DNA of 45,705 bases from Flectobacillus sp. BAB-3569 (GCF_002270355.1 NZ_NJFZ01000044.1:1-45705), one strand, 5' to 3'; shown: positions 34,606-44,135, counted from the first letter of the stretch. Notes: generated by a model from the sequence alone, not told the origin. Program-made: numbers and translations.

Positions 34606-34755
34606 ATGACAAATTACGCAAAAAATGACTTTAAGTCAAATTGTGACTTACTTATCAATCGCCCCATTTCATGTACTGGATGCCTCAAATGTAACTTTTT
34701 ATGCCCTGAGCTAGATGAAGATTACTTTTGCGGTATCAGTAATAGTCACTTATGA
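34606..34755 (+). CDS. 49-aa Cys-rich protein with ferredoxin-like motif
   Basis: The short ORF from ATG 34606 has six cysteines. ISCTGCLKCNFLCPELDED holds C-x2-C-x2-C-x3-C-P (Cys23, 26, 29, 33), the pattern of [4Fe-4S] ferredoxin clusters, with further Cys13 and Cys42. I do not recognise a family. It sits in the leader between the type I-B promoter and cas8b. It could also be a zinc-binding peptide, or a chance ORF. Confidence 0.42.
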   Translation: MTNYAKNDFKSNCDLLINRPISCTGCLKCNFLCPELDEDYFCGISNSHL

Positions 34756-34995
34756 AAAGCCTATTTCATAAGCAAATGTTGACCGTATAATAAGAAATGC
34801 CAAAATGTAATTTTTATCACTTTTTTCTGTAGAATTTATAGCTAATTTTGAGGGTAGTGCTCTATTTAACTTGTGAATTGAGTCTATTTACGAAGTACTA
34901 TAAATATGTTTATTGCTAATTATAAAGTGGTATTTACGTCTATTTTGGCAAGTTTTCTTTTACCTATTTTCTTCAAGTAAATTTCGAAGCCCATT

Positions 34996-36876
34996 ATGCA
35001 AGATCAAGCTATTGTCCAGCTAGGAAAACTACAGCTATCAACTCTAGGGAATAAAAAGCCGTATGAGCTTTTCATTCAAAATATGTTTCCCGATAAGCCA
35101 AACTATGATATGATTTTAGCTGTTTTTCTGCTAAAATCTAAAAATGATGATTATCAAATAAGTTTTGATAAAGTTGATATTTTGCCCGTCAATAAGAATA
35201 ACTACGAAAAATTTGCTTATAGAAAAGGTTCTGCTCGTGGTGGGGATATAACCTTCACTACTAAGTTTGGGGATATTGACAAAAAATATAATACTCTTGT
35301 TAATGGTCAATTTAAAGCACTGGTTGAAAAGCTCAAAAAGTCTGTCAATGCTCACGATTTTAAAGTTTTCAGTACAGTTTATAACTTTTTGATTGTTAAA
35401 GAGAATTATGAAGAAGTAAAAAGTCAGCTAAGTACAGTTTATGAAACTCTAAGTAAAGAACAGAAATTAAGTTCTGGGTTGAGCTTGAAATTTGTTATAA
35501 ATGACGAAGAATTTTATTTAGCAGATTTTGTAATTATTCAACAAATTCTTTCAGCATCAGGAACAGAAGAAAAGTCTGAAAAATATAATGTTGTATCAGA
35601 GGGAAAAAATCAAGTTTGTTCAATTTGTTTAGAAAAGAAAGAAGTTTTGCACGGTTTTGCTTCGCCATTCAAATATGCAACTGTTGATAAACCTGGAATG
35701 GTAAGTGGATTTTTTAATCAAAAAAATAACTGGAAAAACTATCCTATTTGTACCGATTGTAGCTTAACATTTGAGTTGGGAAGAACCTACATTGCCAATA
35801 ACTTATCAAGTTACTTCTACGGGAATTCCTTCTATATGATTCCTAAAACTTTGATAAGTAAAGACCTTAACAAGCTCAAGAATGCGACATTGAGAATAAA
35901 GGATATTTACGAAAATCTTACCAAAGATGGGCAAAAGATCAAACAAAGAGAGGATTATATCTGGCAGATGATTGCAGAGGAAGAAACAGATTATTTTAAT
36001 CTTAATCTTCTATTTTATGAAGAAAATCCAACAACTAAAGCCATTAAAATCAAACTTCTATTAGAAGAAATTGTACCGTCTCGATTTAGAAAATTGTTTG
36101 TTGAAGTACCAACCATTGTTAATAGTAATCCTCTGTATCATAATTCATATTCTATCAAAAAAGAACTTCAAAGTTTAACATTCAATTTTGGACTTCTTAA
36201 AACTTTCTTTAACGAAAGCTTTTTGGATATTGTCCAGAAAGTTTTTATGCTCAAGAATATTTCAGCAGAAAGTGTTTATGCTAAGTTCATGCTCGTTATA
36301 AGAGAAAATTATAATAAATCCCAGACCTCAGATGGTTATGTTGAAATGACATATCTTACTGTATTGAAAGCCCATTTGGTATTAGCATATTTTCAACATC
36401 TTAGACTTACAGACTATAATCCAAATTTCAATTTAATTATGGAAGAAATAAAAGAAAGTTCAAACACAGAGAATCAAAAAGGCTTTGACCCAAGTAAAAT
36501 ACAAGATTTTATTAAGGGCAATAATGGATTTCTTGACTCAGAGGCAAAAGTAGGTGTTTTTTTGCTTGGTTCTTTGGTGAAGCATTTACTTAATGTACAG
36601 CATCATGAATTAAATGGAGGAACGCCTTTTGAGAAAAAATTAAAGGGGTATAATCTCAATCCGTCAGATTTACAAAGTATTTACCATGAAGCTTATGGTA
36701 AACTAAGACAATATGAATCTGTACCCCTCACATTAATCAGCTATGTGAATGAGTATTTTGTATTGAATGTTCACAAAATTCAAAAGATGTCTAATAACGA
36801 AGCATCTTTCTACTTTGTGGCAGGCTTACAATTCAGTGATAAATTCAAATTTCCTAAATCAGAAGAATCTAAATAA
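34996..36876 (+). CDS. cas8b: Cas8b, large subunit of type I-B Cascade
   Basis: Cas8b recognises the PAM and holds the Cascade complex together. The 626-aa protein is of the TM1802/Csh1 type: an N-terminal region (KPYELFIQNMF, YDMILAVFLL, FAYRKGSARGGDITFT), a zinc-finger with CSIC (Cys208, Cys211) and CTDC (about 252-255), between them HGFASPFKYATVDKPGMVSG, and a helical C-terminus (KVGVFLLGSLVKHLL). It is the first gene of the type I-B operon, with cas7 14 nt after it. Confidence 0.9.
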   Translation: MQDQAIVQLGKLQLSTLGNKKPYELFIQNMFPDKPNYDMILAVFLLKSKNDDYQISFDKVDILPVNKNNYEKFAYRKGSARGGDITFTTKFGDIDKKYNTLVNGQFKALVEKLKKSVNAHDFKVFSTVYNFLIVKENYEEVKSQLSTVYETLSKEQKLSSGLSLKFVINDEEFYLADFVIIQQILSASGTEEKSEKYNVVSEGKNQVCSICLEKKEVLHGFASPFKYATVDKPGMVSGFFNQKNNWKNYPICTDCSLTFELGRTYIANNLSSYFYGNSFYMIPKTLISKDLNKLKNATLRIKDIYENLTKDGQKIKQREDYIWQMIAEEETDYFNLNLLFYEENPTTKAIKIKLLLEEIVPSRFRKLFVEVPTIVNSNPLYHNSYSIKKELQSLTFNFGLLKTFFNESFLDIVQKVFMLKNISAESVYAKFMLVIRENYNKSQTSDGYVEMTYLTVLKAHLVLAYFQHLRLTDYNPNFNLIMEEIKESSNTENQKGFDPSKIQDFIKGNNGFLDSEAKVGVFLLGSLVKHLLNVQHHELNGGTPFEKKLKGYNLNPSDLQSIYHEAYGKLRQYESVPLTLISYVNEYFVLNVHKIQKMSNNEASFYFVAGLQFSDKFKFPKSEESK

Positions 36877-36890
36877 CAACATCTATCATC

Positions 36891-37808
36891 ATGTCAGAAA
36901 TCTTAAAAAACCGCACAGAACTATTGTTTCTTTATGAAATTGAAAATGCTAATCCAAATGGGGACCCTCTAAATGAAAACCGACCAAGATTCGATACCGA
37001 AGATGATACTGTTATTGTTTCGGATGTTCGCCTAAAACGTACTATCCGTGATTATTGGTATGAGTACAAGGGATATAATGGGAAAGATGGGAAAGATATT
37101 TTTGTTCGAGAAACAGAATATCAGGATGGAGACAAAACGTATATATCTGATGGTAAAAGAAGAGCTACTGCATTTCAGGAAAATAAGGATACTGTTTTGA
37201 AAACCTGTATTGATATTAGAGTATTTGGTGGCGTTTTACCTTTACCTAAAGACTCAATTACACTTACTGGTCCAACACAATTCCAGATGGGACGTTCTTT
37301 GCATAAAACAGAAATTATAACTGAACAAGGAACAGGAGCTTTTGCTTCTGGAGATAAAAAAGGACAAGCTACTTTCAGAACAGAGTACAAAGTTCCGTAC
37401 TGTTTAATAGGCTTCAATGGTATTATCAATGAAAAGGCTGCTAATTATTCAACGATGTCAGAAGCTGATAAAGAGCTTTTACTGGATGGTATTTGGCAAG
37501 GCACTAAAAACTTAATTTCTCGTTCCAAATTTGGACAAAACCCTGTATTGCTTTTAGCAATTAATTATAAAGAAGACAAGCCTTATTACATTGGAAGTCT
37601 TCGCCAGAGAGTAAAACTTCAATCTGACAAAAATGATAAAGCTATTAGAGGCTTGGAAGATTTTTCTTTAGATTTCTCTGATGTTATCGCTGAAATCAAA
37701 GCTAATCTTGAAAATATTGAATCAGTAGAAATAAAAGCAGACGCACGTTTAAAATTTGTTCAACCTTTAACAATAGCTGATGGAAAACTCGACCTTACTA
37801 CCCTCTAA
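36891..37808 (+). CDS. cas7: Cas7b (Csh2), Cascade backbone
   Basis: Cas7 coats the crRNA guide in six or so copies. The 305-aa protein starts as Csh2 does: LLFLYEIENANPNGDPLNE, then VSDVRLKRTIRDY, IRVFGGVLP, and GPTQFQMGRSLHKTE. The middle has TFRTEYKVPYCLIGFNGIIN. It overlaps cas5 by 29 nt, suggesting coupled translation. Confidence 0.94.
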   Translation: MSEILKNRTELLFLYEIENANPNGDPLNENRPRFDTEDDTVIVSDVRLKRTIRDYWYEYKGYNGKDGKDIFVRETEYQDGDKTYISDGKRRATAFQENKDTVLKTCIDIRVFGGVLPLPKDSITLTGPTQFQMGRSLHKTEIITEQGTGAFASGDKKGQATFRTEYKVPYCLIGFNGIINEKAANYSTMSEADKELLLDGIWQGTKNLISRSKFGQNPVLLLAINYKEDKPYYIGSLRQRVKLQSDKNDKAIRGLEDFSLDFSDVIAEIKANLENIESVEIKADARLKFVQPLTIADGKLDLTTL

Positions 37809-38565
37809 TCAAGTCTTGATTTTTGATGTGGAGAGTGAATATGGTCATTTCCGAAAATTCAATACGACGACTTCGCCATTGACATATTCAATTCCAACTC
37901 GTCCAGCCATTGCAGGACTCATCGGTGCTATTTTGGGTATTGAGCGAGAAGTGTCAGCGGAGAATTTTAGAGAAGGCGTTACTCCTGTTGCTGAACTTTT
38001 CACCAAAGAGAAAGCCTCATTTGCGGTACAAATTATTAATCCAACAAAAAAAGTAAATATTGGCTTTAATCTTTTGGATACAGAAAAAACTGCAAGTAGT
38101 TTTTTTAATGTAAAACAGCGAACTCAAATAGAGTTTGAGCTTTTGAAAAACCCAAAATTTAGAATTTATGTCTCTTTGAGAGATTCTATATTATTCAGCA
38201 CATTAGTTGAAAAAGTACAATTGAATCAGGCTCACTTTACACCCTATCTTGGATTGAGTCAGTTTACCGCATCTACTAAATTTATAAGAATAGTAAATGT
38301 GTCAAAATCACAGAGTGCTGAATTTCAAGAAGTATTGACGGCTGTCAATTTGAATAATGCAGATGCAGATAACCCTATTGAGTTTGACTATACCGTGAAT
38401 AGTGGCTTTAAATATACTTCCGATACCATGCCAATTGAAATGCAGGCAAACCGAATTGTAACAGAGTATTCGGAGGTTATCATTGAAACTAGTGGGAAAC
38501 CTATTAAAGTGAAATCTGACAATATATTCTACCTTGAGGATATTGGAAATATTATATTTTTATAA
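37780..38565 (+). CDS. cas5: Cas5b (Cas5h), crRNA 5'-tag binding
   Basis: Cas5 binds the crRNA 5' tag at the foot of Cascade. The 261-aa protein has the N-terminal VLIFDVESEYGHFRKFNTTT and SIPTRPAIAGLIGAILGIER, typical of Cas5h. The ATG at 37780 lies inside cas7 and adds about 10 residues before the conserved N-terminus. A later TTG at the LIFDVE position is possible but less likely. A perfect hairpin separates it from cas3. Confidence 0.92.
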   Translation: MENSTLLPSNQVLIFDVESEYGHFRKFNTTTSPLTYSIPTRPAIAGLIGAILGIEREVSAENFREGVTPVAELFTKEKASFAVQIINPTKKVNIGFNLLDTEKTASSFFNVKQRTQIEFELLKNPKFRIYVSLRDSILFSTLVEKVQLNQAHFTPYLGLSQFTASTKFIRIVNVSKSQSAEFQEVLTAVNLNNADADNPIEFDYTVNSGFKYTSDTMPIEMQANRIVTEYSEVIIETSGKPIKVKSDNIFYLEDIGNIIFL

Positions 38566-38574
38566 AATCTAAAA

Positions 38575-38605
38575 TCGCCCTAAACTAATCATTGGTTTAG
38601 GGCGA
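38575..38605 (+). terminator. Hairpin between cas5 and cas3
   Basis: TCGCCCTAAAC (38575-38585) and its exact complement (38595-38605) form an 11-bp stem with a 9-nt loop, just 10 nt before the cas3 ATG. There is no T run, so it may be a processing or attenuating hairpin that lowers Cas3 relative to Cascade. Confidence 0.5.
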
Positions 38606-38615
38606 AATAATAGCT

Positions 38616-41012
38616 ATGCTCTATTCACACCCTGATAAATTGCTTATTAAGCATTTGGAAGAAGTTGCCAATAACTGCAAAAACTTAATAGAAGGACGAA
38701 CTTTATTTATCAAGTCCAAAGAAAGAAAGCAGATTTGCCAAGATCTTGCTTTTATCATAGGAGCTTTCCACGATTTAGGAAAAGCTACTTCTTATTTCCA
38801 AATCTACCTTGAGAGCAGAGGTGAAAAAATAGTTGGGCCTAAATCTCATGCACTTATCTCCGCATTGTTTGTGAAGGAAATATCAAAAACTTATTTAGCG
38901 AGCACTGCTCTTTCTGATTTTGAACAACAGCTTTTTACTCATTTTACCTTTACTGCCGTTAAAAGACATCATGGTAACTTAGATGATTTTGAAGCGGAAA
39001 TGTACATTGAAACCAAACATACCGAACTCCAAGACCAAATACAGGTTTTTGATGAGTCAGGTATTCAAAATATTATTGAGTATTTTAACTCCGCTTTAAA
39101 ATTAGATTATAGCTTCCAAGGATTTAAAAAATATATCTCATCGAAGGCATATTTAAAAGATATGCCTGAATTTTACGATAATAATATTGCATTCGGAGAG
39201 TTTGAAGAATTACCAATCTCAACTAAAATCGAATATTTTTATTTTCATCAATTACTTTTTGGAGGACTATTGCTATCCGATAAAAGAGATGTCATTTTAG
39301 AAGAAGAACGCAATACCACAAAACCAATTATTGATGAAAATATAGTAACTACATTTAGAGAAAACAGAGGTTATAATTCGCCCAAAACGGCACTTGATAG
39401 GCAGAAAAATAAAGCATATCAATCAGCATTAGATAATCTTGACAATGTTTTTTCAAAAGAAAAACATTTATATTCGATAACCCTACCAACTGGATTAGGC
39501 AAAACAATTACATCTTTTGCGGTGGCGTGGAAAATGAGAACAATCCTTAATTTACCCAATCAAAGGCTAATCATTACTATTCCGTTCACTTCAATTATTG
39601 ACCAAAATTTCCAAGTTTATGAAGAGATTTTAGCTACACGAGATACCAATATTCTTCTCAAACATCATCATTTATCAGAACCTCTTTACAAAATAAATGA
39701 TGAAGAATTTAATCCAGATAAGAGTCAGTTTTTAATTGAAACTTGGCAATCGGAGGTAGTGGTAACAACCTTTGTTCAGCTATTAAATTCTATCTTTTCT
39801 AATGATAAATCATTGTTAATGAAATTGCCAAATTTGGCAAATGCTATTATTATTTTAGATGAAATCCAGACGGTTTCTTATGAACATTGGCAACTAATTA
39901 AAAATGTATTTGAGGTATTGGGAGAAATATATAATTGCTATTTCATTTTGATGTCAGCAACTCAACCGTTGATTTTTCTGCCTGAAAAAGAAATCATTGA
40001 AATTGTACCCAACTATGAAGAGTACTTTCAATTTTTCAATCGTACAAAATTGATTAATCGTGCTAAAACTAAAATTTCATTAGATGACTTTTCGCAAGAG
40101 GTATTGAATTATCATGAGGAGAACCCCCAGAAAGATATTTTAGTCATATTGAACACAAAAAAGCACTCAAAAAAGCTGTTTGAAAATATTAGAAAAATTA
40201 TAGATTCAGAAACCGTAGATATTTATTATTTATCAACCTTAATCACTCCATTTGAAAGAAAGGAAATTATTAAAAGAATCAAACAAGATTCTTCAAAAAC
40301 TAAAATTGTTATTTCCACACAATTAATTGAGGCTGGGGTTGATATTTCTGTAGATACTGTTTTCAGAGCTATTGCACCGATAGATTCTATCATTCAAGCA
40401 GCGGGTCGCTCAAATAGGTATGATGAAAAAGCTCATCAAGGAGAAGTCTATCTTTATGATATTAAAGAGATGGACAAAGCTAATGGGATGATTTACGGAG
40501 CAGCATTACTACTAAAAACACAGAACGTTTTAAAGAATATTGAAGAAGTGGAAGAAAACGAGTATTTGAATCTGATTAAAAATTACTTTATTGAAATTCG
40601 TAAACAATCAGATAGTCGTCTTTCAGAATATTTAGAAAATATAGCCAAGCTTGAGTTTGCTAAATTGGGTCAGTTCTCACTCATTGAGGAATCTAAAACA
40701 GAGTCTGTCTTTTTACAACTCAACTCCAAAGCGGTAGAGGTGTGGAATCAATTTGATGAAATTTATAGTAATGAAAGCTTAGATTCAAGAGGTAAAAAAC
40801 AGGTTTTTTCAAAAATAAAATCAACGTTTTATGACTATGTAATTAACGTTCAAATTCCAAGAGATAAAAGAAGTATTGTATTTGATGATGATAGCAAACC
40901 ACATGGTTTTTACCTTTCTACATTAGAAAATCCGACCGAGTGCTACAGTTATGATTCAGAGGATTTTACTCAAAATACAGGTTATCAAGAAGTCAATCTA
41001 TTAAGTTATTAA
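38616..41012 (+). CDS. cas3: Cas3 HD nuclease-helicase
   Basis: Cas3 is recruited by Cascade and degrades the target DNA. The 798-aa protein has an N-terminal HD domain (AFHDLGKATSYF with His52-Asp53; KSHALISALF; VKRHHGN) and an SF2 helicase: LPTGLGKT near residue 290, IILDEIQ near 414, LMSATQP, ISTQLIEAGVDISVD and QAAGRSNRY. All key motifs are intact and HD precedes helicase, as in type I-B. cas6 follows after 4 nt. Confidence 0.96.
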   Translation: MLYSHPDKLLIKHLEEVANNCKNLIEGRTLFIKSKERKQICQDLAFIIGAFHDLGKATSYFQIYLESRGEKIVGPKSHALISALFVKEISKTYLASTALSDFEQQLFTHFTFTAVKRHHGNLDDFEAEMYIETKHTELQDQIQVFDESGIQNIIEYFNSALKLDYSFQGFKKYISSKAYLKDMPEFYDNNIAFGEFEELPISTKIEYFYFHQLLFGGLLLSDKRDVILEEERNTTKPIIDENIVTTFRENRGYNSPKTALDRQKNKAYQSALDNLDNVFSKEKHLYSITLPTGLGKTITSFAVAWKMRTILNLPNQRLIITIPFTSIIDQNFQVYEEILATRDTNILLKHHHLSEPLYKINDEEFNPDKSQFLIETWQSEVVVTTFVQLLNSIFSNDKSLLMKLPNLANAIIILDEIQTVSYEHWQLIKNVFEVLGEIYNCYFILMSATQPLIFLPEKEIIEIVPNYEEYFQFFNRTKLINRAKTKISLDDFSQEVLNYHEENPQKDILVILNTKKHSKKLFENIRKIIDSETVDIYYLSTLITPFERKEIIKRIKQDSSKTKIVISTQLIEAGVDISVDTVFRAIAPIDSIIQAAGRSNRYDEKAHQGEVYLYDIKEMDKANGMIYGAALLLKTQNVLKNIEEVEENEYLNLIKNYFIEIRKQSDSRLSEYLENIAKLEFAKLGQFSLIEESKTESVFLQLNSKAVEVWNQFDEIYSNESLDSRGKKQVFSKIKSTFYDYVINVQIPRDKRSIVFDDDSKPHGFYLSTLENPTECYSYDSEDFTQNTGYQEVNLLSY

Positions 41013-41016
41013 ACCC

Positions 41017-41679
41017 ATGCAAACCATCCATCAAACCATCATCCGTTTTCCTGAAATTCAATTGGCTACTCGTGATGCTCATAAGTTAAGGGGCTATTTT
41101 GGGAGTATCTTTCAAGAGTATTCACCTTTGCTGCACAACCATTTGGAGTCGGGCGAATCGGCGTACCGTTATCCTTTGGTGCAGTATAAAGTCATTAATA
41201 GAGTTCCTACTTTGGTGGGGCTAAATGAAGGAGCTGATTTGTTGATTAATCTTTTTTTGAAAATCAAAACTCTACAAATTGAGGATAAAACGTACCAAAT
41301 CAACCAGAAAAATATCGAATCAAAAACGCTTGAAATAGGTTTGTCGAACGAACTACACTCTTATCGTTTCCAAACACTCTGGATGGCTTTGAACCAAGAA
41401 AACCATCAAAAATACCTTCATAATTCTGCTTCCGAGCAGCAAAAACAATTGAATACTTTACTCCAAAATAATATTCTGAGCTATTTCAAAGCGATGAATT
41501 ATTGGGTAAATGGTCAGGTAATGGGCATGTTACAAAATGTGTATGAGAAAGAAACCAAGTTTAAAGATAAATCCATGATTGCCTTCCAAGCTGATTTTGT
41601 GAGTAATGCTGTGTTACCTTCGTTTATTGGGATTGGGAAATCCGTCGCACGAGGTTTTGGAACGTTGGAGGCTATATAA
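41017..41679 (+). CDS. cas6: Cas6 endoribonuclease of the type I-B locus
   Basis: A 220-aa Cas6. It has KLRGYFGSIFQEYSPLLHNH, YPLVQYKVI, WMALNQENHQKY and the C-terminal GIGKSVARGFGTL glycine-rich loop. It probably matures transcripts of the array at 44114 and keeps the crRNA in Cascade. The cas6 at 1136 is a distant homologue. It lies 4 nt after cas3. Confidence 0.93.
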   Translation: MQTIHQTIIRFPEIQLATRDAHKLRGYFGSIFQEYSPLLHNHLESGESAYRYPLVQYKVINRVPTLVGLNEGADLLINLFLKIKTLQIEDKTYQINQKNIESKTLEIGLSNELHSYRFQTLWMALNQENHQKYLHNSASEQQKQLNTLLQNNILSYFKAMNYWVNGQVMGMLQNVYEKETKFKDKSMIAFQADFVSNAVLPSFIGIGKSVARGFGTLEAI

Positions 41680-41712
41680 ACAGGTGATTTTATCAAAACA
41701 GAAATAACAACT

Positions 41713-41892
41713 ATGGCTATTCAAACGATTGAAACCGAAGAAGAATACGAGTTGAAGCTGGCTTGGATTGATAAGCAGTTTGAGCAACTTCCTATCCCAT
41801 AAAGTCTGGAAGGTGAACAGTTAAAGCTGGCTTTATCTTTCGTAAAAGCCTATGAAGACATTCATTATCCGATACCATCTATTCAATCATAA
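41713..41892 (+). pseudogene. Remnant of a HigA-like antitoxin gene
   Basis: From ATG 41713 the frame reads MAIQTIETEEEYELKLAWID and EQLPIP, then a TAA (41800-41802), then SLEGEQLKLALSFVKAYEDI and HYPIPSIQS to a second TAA. This fits the N-terminal part of XRE-type HigA antitoxins (EEYE...PEGDEL...LVEAYEDKHYPIP), without the DNA-binding domain and with an internal stop. It sits between cas6 and cas1 and ends 3 nt before cas1. Confidence 0.6.
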
Positions 41893-41895
41893 ACG

Positions 41896-42918
41896 ATGCA
41901 AGTATATCTGAATACTTTTGGAACATATCTACATATCAAGGATGATATGTTTGAGGTTAAAATTCCTGTAAAAGATGGCGAACCTATCAAAAAAACTTTG
42001 GCTGCCTACAAAGTTAGTTCGTTTGTATTAGCAACTTCGGCATCTTTGAGTACCGATGCTGTTCGATTGGCTTTGTATAATAATATTGATATTATTTTTG
42101 CCCGTTCAGACGGCTACCCTTTGGGAAGAGTTTGGCATTCTAAATTGGGAAGTACTACCAAAATCCGTAAACAACAACTGCAAGCCAGTATCAACGAAGA
42201 AGGCGTAAAGGCTACCAAAAATTGGATTTCGGAGAAAATGACGCATCAGTTGGAGTTTATCAAAGACTTAAAAAAACATCGTCCACAGATGGCGGAGTAT
42301 CTGGACGATAAAATTGAGCGAATCCAAAACCTCGTTATTTCAGTTGGAAAATTGGAGGGAAGTACTGTACAAGATTTTGCTGAAACTATCCGAGGTTTAG
42401 AAGGCACAGCAGGGCGCTTGTATTTTGAAACCATCAATTATGTATTGCCTTCATCATATCAATTTAACGGAAGGAGTAGCAGACCAGCCAAAGATTCATT
42501 TAATGCTTTTCTGAATTATGCTTACGGTATTCTTTATACGAGAATAGAAAAAGCCTTAATTTTAGCAGGCTTAGACCCTTACGTTGGATATTTGCACCGA
42601 GACGATTATAACCAGAAATCCATGGTTTTTGATTTTATAGAGCCATTCAGAATATTTGTAGAAGTACCAGTTTTTAGGTTGTTTACGGCAAAAAAAGTAA
42701 ATAAAGCTCATATCGACGAAATAACGAACGGTGTTACACTGAATAAAGAAGGCAAAGAGTTGTTGATTAAGGCATTGAACGATTACTTGGAAGAAGACAG
42801 TATTCGCTACAAAAATCGTAACCAAACAAGGACAAATATCATTCAGCAGGAGGCTCATTCTTATGCTAATCAATTGATAGAGAAAACCAAAGACACCAGC
42901 GAAACACTGTATTTGTAA
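41896..42918 (+). CDS. cas1: Cas1 integrase of the type I-B locus
   Basis: A 340-aa Cas1 with QVYLNTFGTYLHIKDDMFEV at the start, IRGLEGTAGRLYFETINYVL with the catalytic Glu, and LHRDDYNQKSMVFDFIEPFR with the catalytic His and Asp residues. It has a clear ATG and full length. It differs strongly from the Cas1 at 20838 and is linked to cas2 and cas4, so the two probably serve different arrays. Confidence 0.96.
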   Translation: MQVYLNTFGTYLHIKDDMFEVKIPVKDGEPIKKTLAAYKVSSFVLATSASLSTDAVRLALYNNIDIIFARSDGYPLGRVWHSKLGSTTKIRKQQLQASINEEGVKATKNWISEKMTHQLEFIKDLKKHRPQMAEYLDDKIERIQNLVISVGKLEGSTVQDFAETIRGLEGTAGRLYFETINYVLPSSYQFNGRSSRPAKDSFNAFLNYAYGILYTRIEKALILAGLDPYVGYLHRDDYNQKSMVFDFIEPFRIFVEVPVFRLFTAKKVNKAHIDEITNGVTLNKEGKELLIKALNDYLEEDSIRYKNRNQTRTNIIQQEAHSYANQLIEKTKDTSETLYL

Positions 42919-42961
42919 AAAGTAGTTAGACATCAAGTAAAGGGATTCAAAAAATAGGAAC

Positions 42962-43252
42962 ATGATTGCATGGGTATTGTATGATATAAAAAACGATAAA
43001 ACTCGTACCAAAGTTGCCAAAATCTGTAAGCAATCGGGCTTATACAGAGTACAATTTTCTGTATTTCTGGGTACAATAGACCGCAATATGAAAGACAGCC
43101 TTCAATTACAAATCGAAGATTTGATTGATGAAGCAACCGATTCTGTTTATATTTTCCCGATGTCAAAAAACGAATTACAAGAAACCGTTTTATTGGGGCA
43201 AGCCTTCGATAAAAAATTAGTTTCAGATGAAGTAATGGCACTTTTTCTTTAA
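42962..43252 (+). CDS. cas2: Cas2 of the type I-B locus
   Basis: A 96-aa Cas2 of normal size: MIAWVLYDIKNDKTRTKVAK with Asp8 at the metal site, then YRVQFSVFLGTIDRN and DSVYIFPMS. It bridges two Cas1 dimers in the integration complex. It has no N-terminal extension, unlike the Cas2 at 22973. Confidence 0.95.
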   Translation: MIAWVLYDIKNDKTRTKVAKICKQSGLYRVQFSVFLGTIDRNMKDSLQLQIEDLIDEATDSVYIFPMSKNELQETVLLGQAFDKKLVSDEVMALFL

Positions 43253-43344
43253 GAATCTGTTTTCAAATTTCAATTAAATGCCAGCACTTATGTCAATTTT
43301 TTAGTATTTGGACACCGATAAATTCACAATTCATCACTGACACA

Positions 43345-43917
43345 ATGACTCTTACCCCTTCACATATCATAGAATTTTTATATTGTCCGAGGTTTACGTA
43401 TTTTGAATACGTTATAGCCATTCCACAATATGAAGACAGACATTTCAAAGTCCAAAAAGGCAGAGAAATTCATAACCAGAAATTAGAGCAGAATAAAGAA
43501 TACCTACGCAGACGTATAGGGGTAGTCGAACGATACAACGACCAGTATTTAACTAACGAGTTTTTAAGAGGACGTATCGACGAAGTATTAAAATTAGAAG
43601 ACGGAACCATGACACCCTTAGACTATAAATTTGCAGCTTATGACGACAAAGTTTTTGATACTTACAAAACCCAATTGTATTGTTATGCTTGGTTGATAGA
43701 AGAGAACTTTCATTGCAGAGTCAACAAGGGCTATTTGGTATATACACGGAGCAATAATAAATTGGTAGAAGTAGAAATAAAAGATAGCGACAAACATTTA
43801 GTAAAAGAGGCAAGTCGAGAAATTTATCAGATTATAGAGAACAATTATTATCCAAAAGCTACCAAATCTAAAATGCGATGCGTAACTTGCACTTATAGAA
43901 ATATTTGCACGAAGTAA
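43345..43917 (+). CDS. cas4: Cas4 nuclease of the type I-B locus
   Basis: Cas4 trims prespacers and selects PAM-side ends. The 190-aa protein has Cys14 (EFLYCPRFTYFEY) and a C-terminal Cys group (Cys179, Cys182, Cys188) for an iron-sulphur cluster, and a RecB-type nuclease core: GREIHNQ, LRGRIDEVLKL, PLDYKFA, TQLYCYAWL. The order cas1-cas2-cas4 is unusual for type I-B, where cas4 mostly comes first. The gap before it has a dispersed repeat copy (43321-43340). Confidence 0.94.
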   Translation: MTLTPSHIIEFLYCPRFTYFEYVIAIPQYEDRHFKVQKGREIHNQKLEQNKEYLRRRIGVVERYNDQYLTNEFLRGRIDEVLKLEDGTMTPLDYKFAAYDDKVFDTYKTQLYCYAWLIEENFHCRVNKGYLVYTRSNNKLVEVEIKDSDKHLVKEASREIYQIIENNYYPKATKSKMRCVTCTYRNICTK

Positions 43918-44113
43918 TCAATTTCCGAGTTGTAATTTATTTTTAAAAGATAAAAATAAGGCTTTAAGATATTTTAAATCAATTAGTTATGTTTACGGAA
44001 AAAATCAAAAAACAAACTAAAAAACGTACATTGACCTACTGTTTAGAACATAAAAGGGAAATCGAAAATAACATACAAGTATTTATGTTACAAGGAATTA
44101 GCCAATCAGGCGC
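43918..44113 (+). promoter_or_regulatory. Leader of CRISPR array 4
   Basis: An AT-rich 196-nt stretch between cas4 and the first repeat. Its place, and the uniform repeats next to it, mark it as the leader. It is not similar to the leaders of arrays 2 and 3. I see no convincing -7 box. Confidence 0.65.
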
Positions 44114-44135
44114 CTTCCAGAGTAACTTCCAATAG
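43989..44135 (+). CDS. Possible 48-aa leader ORF running into the first repeat
   Basis: ATG 43989 opens a frame of 48 codons, lysine-rich at the start (MFTEKIKKQTKKRTLTYCLE), that ends at a TAG inside the first repeat. No family is recognised. It may be chance in an AT-rich leader, or a remnant of a gene displaced by the array. Confidence 0.22.
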   Translation: MFTEKIKKQTKKRTLTYCLEHKREIENNIQVFMLQGISQSGAFQSNFQ

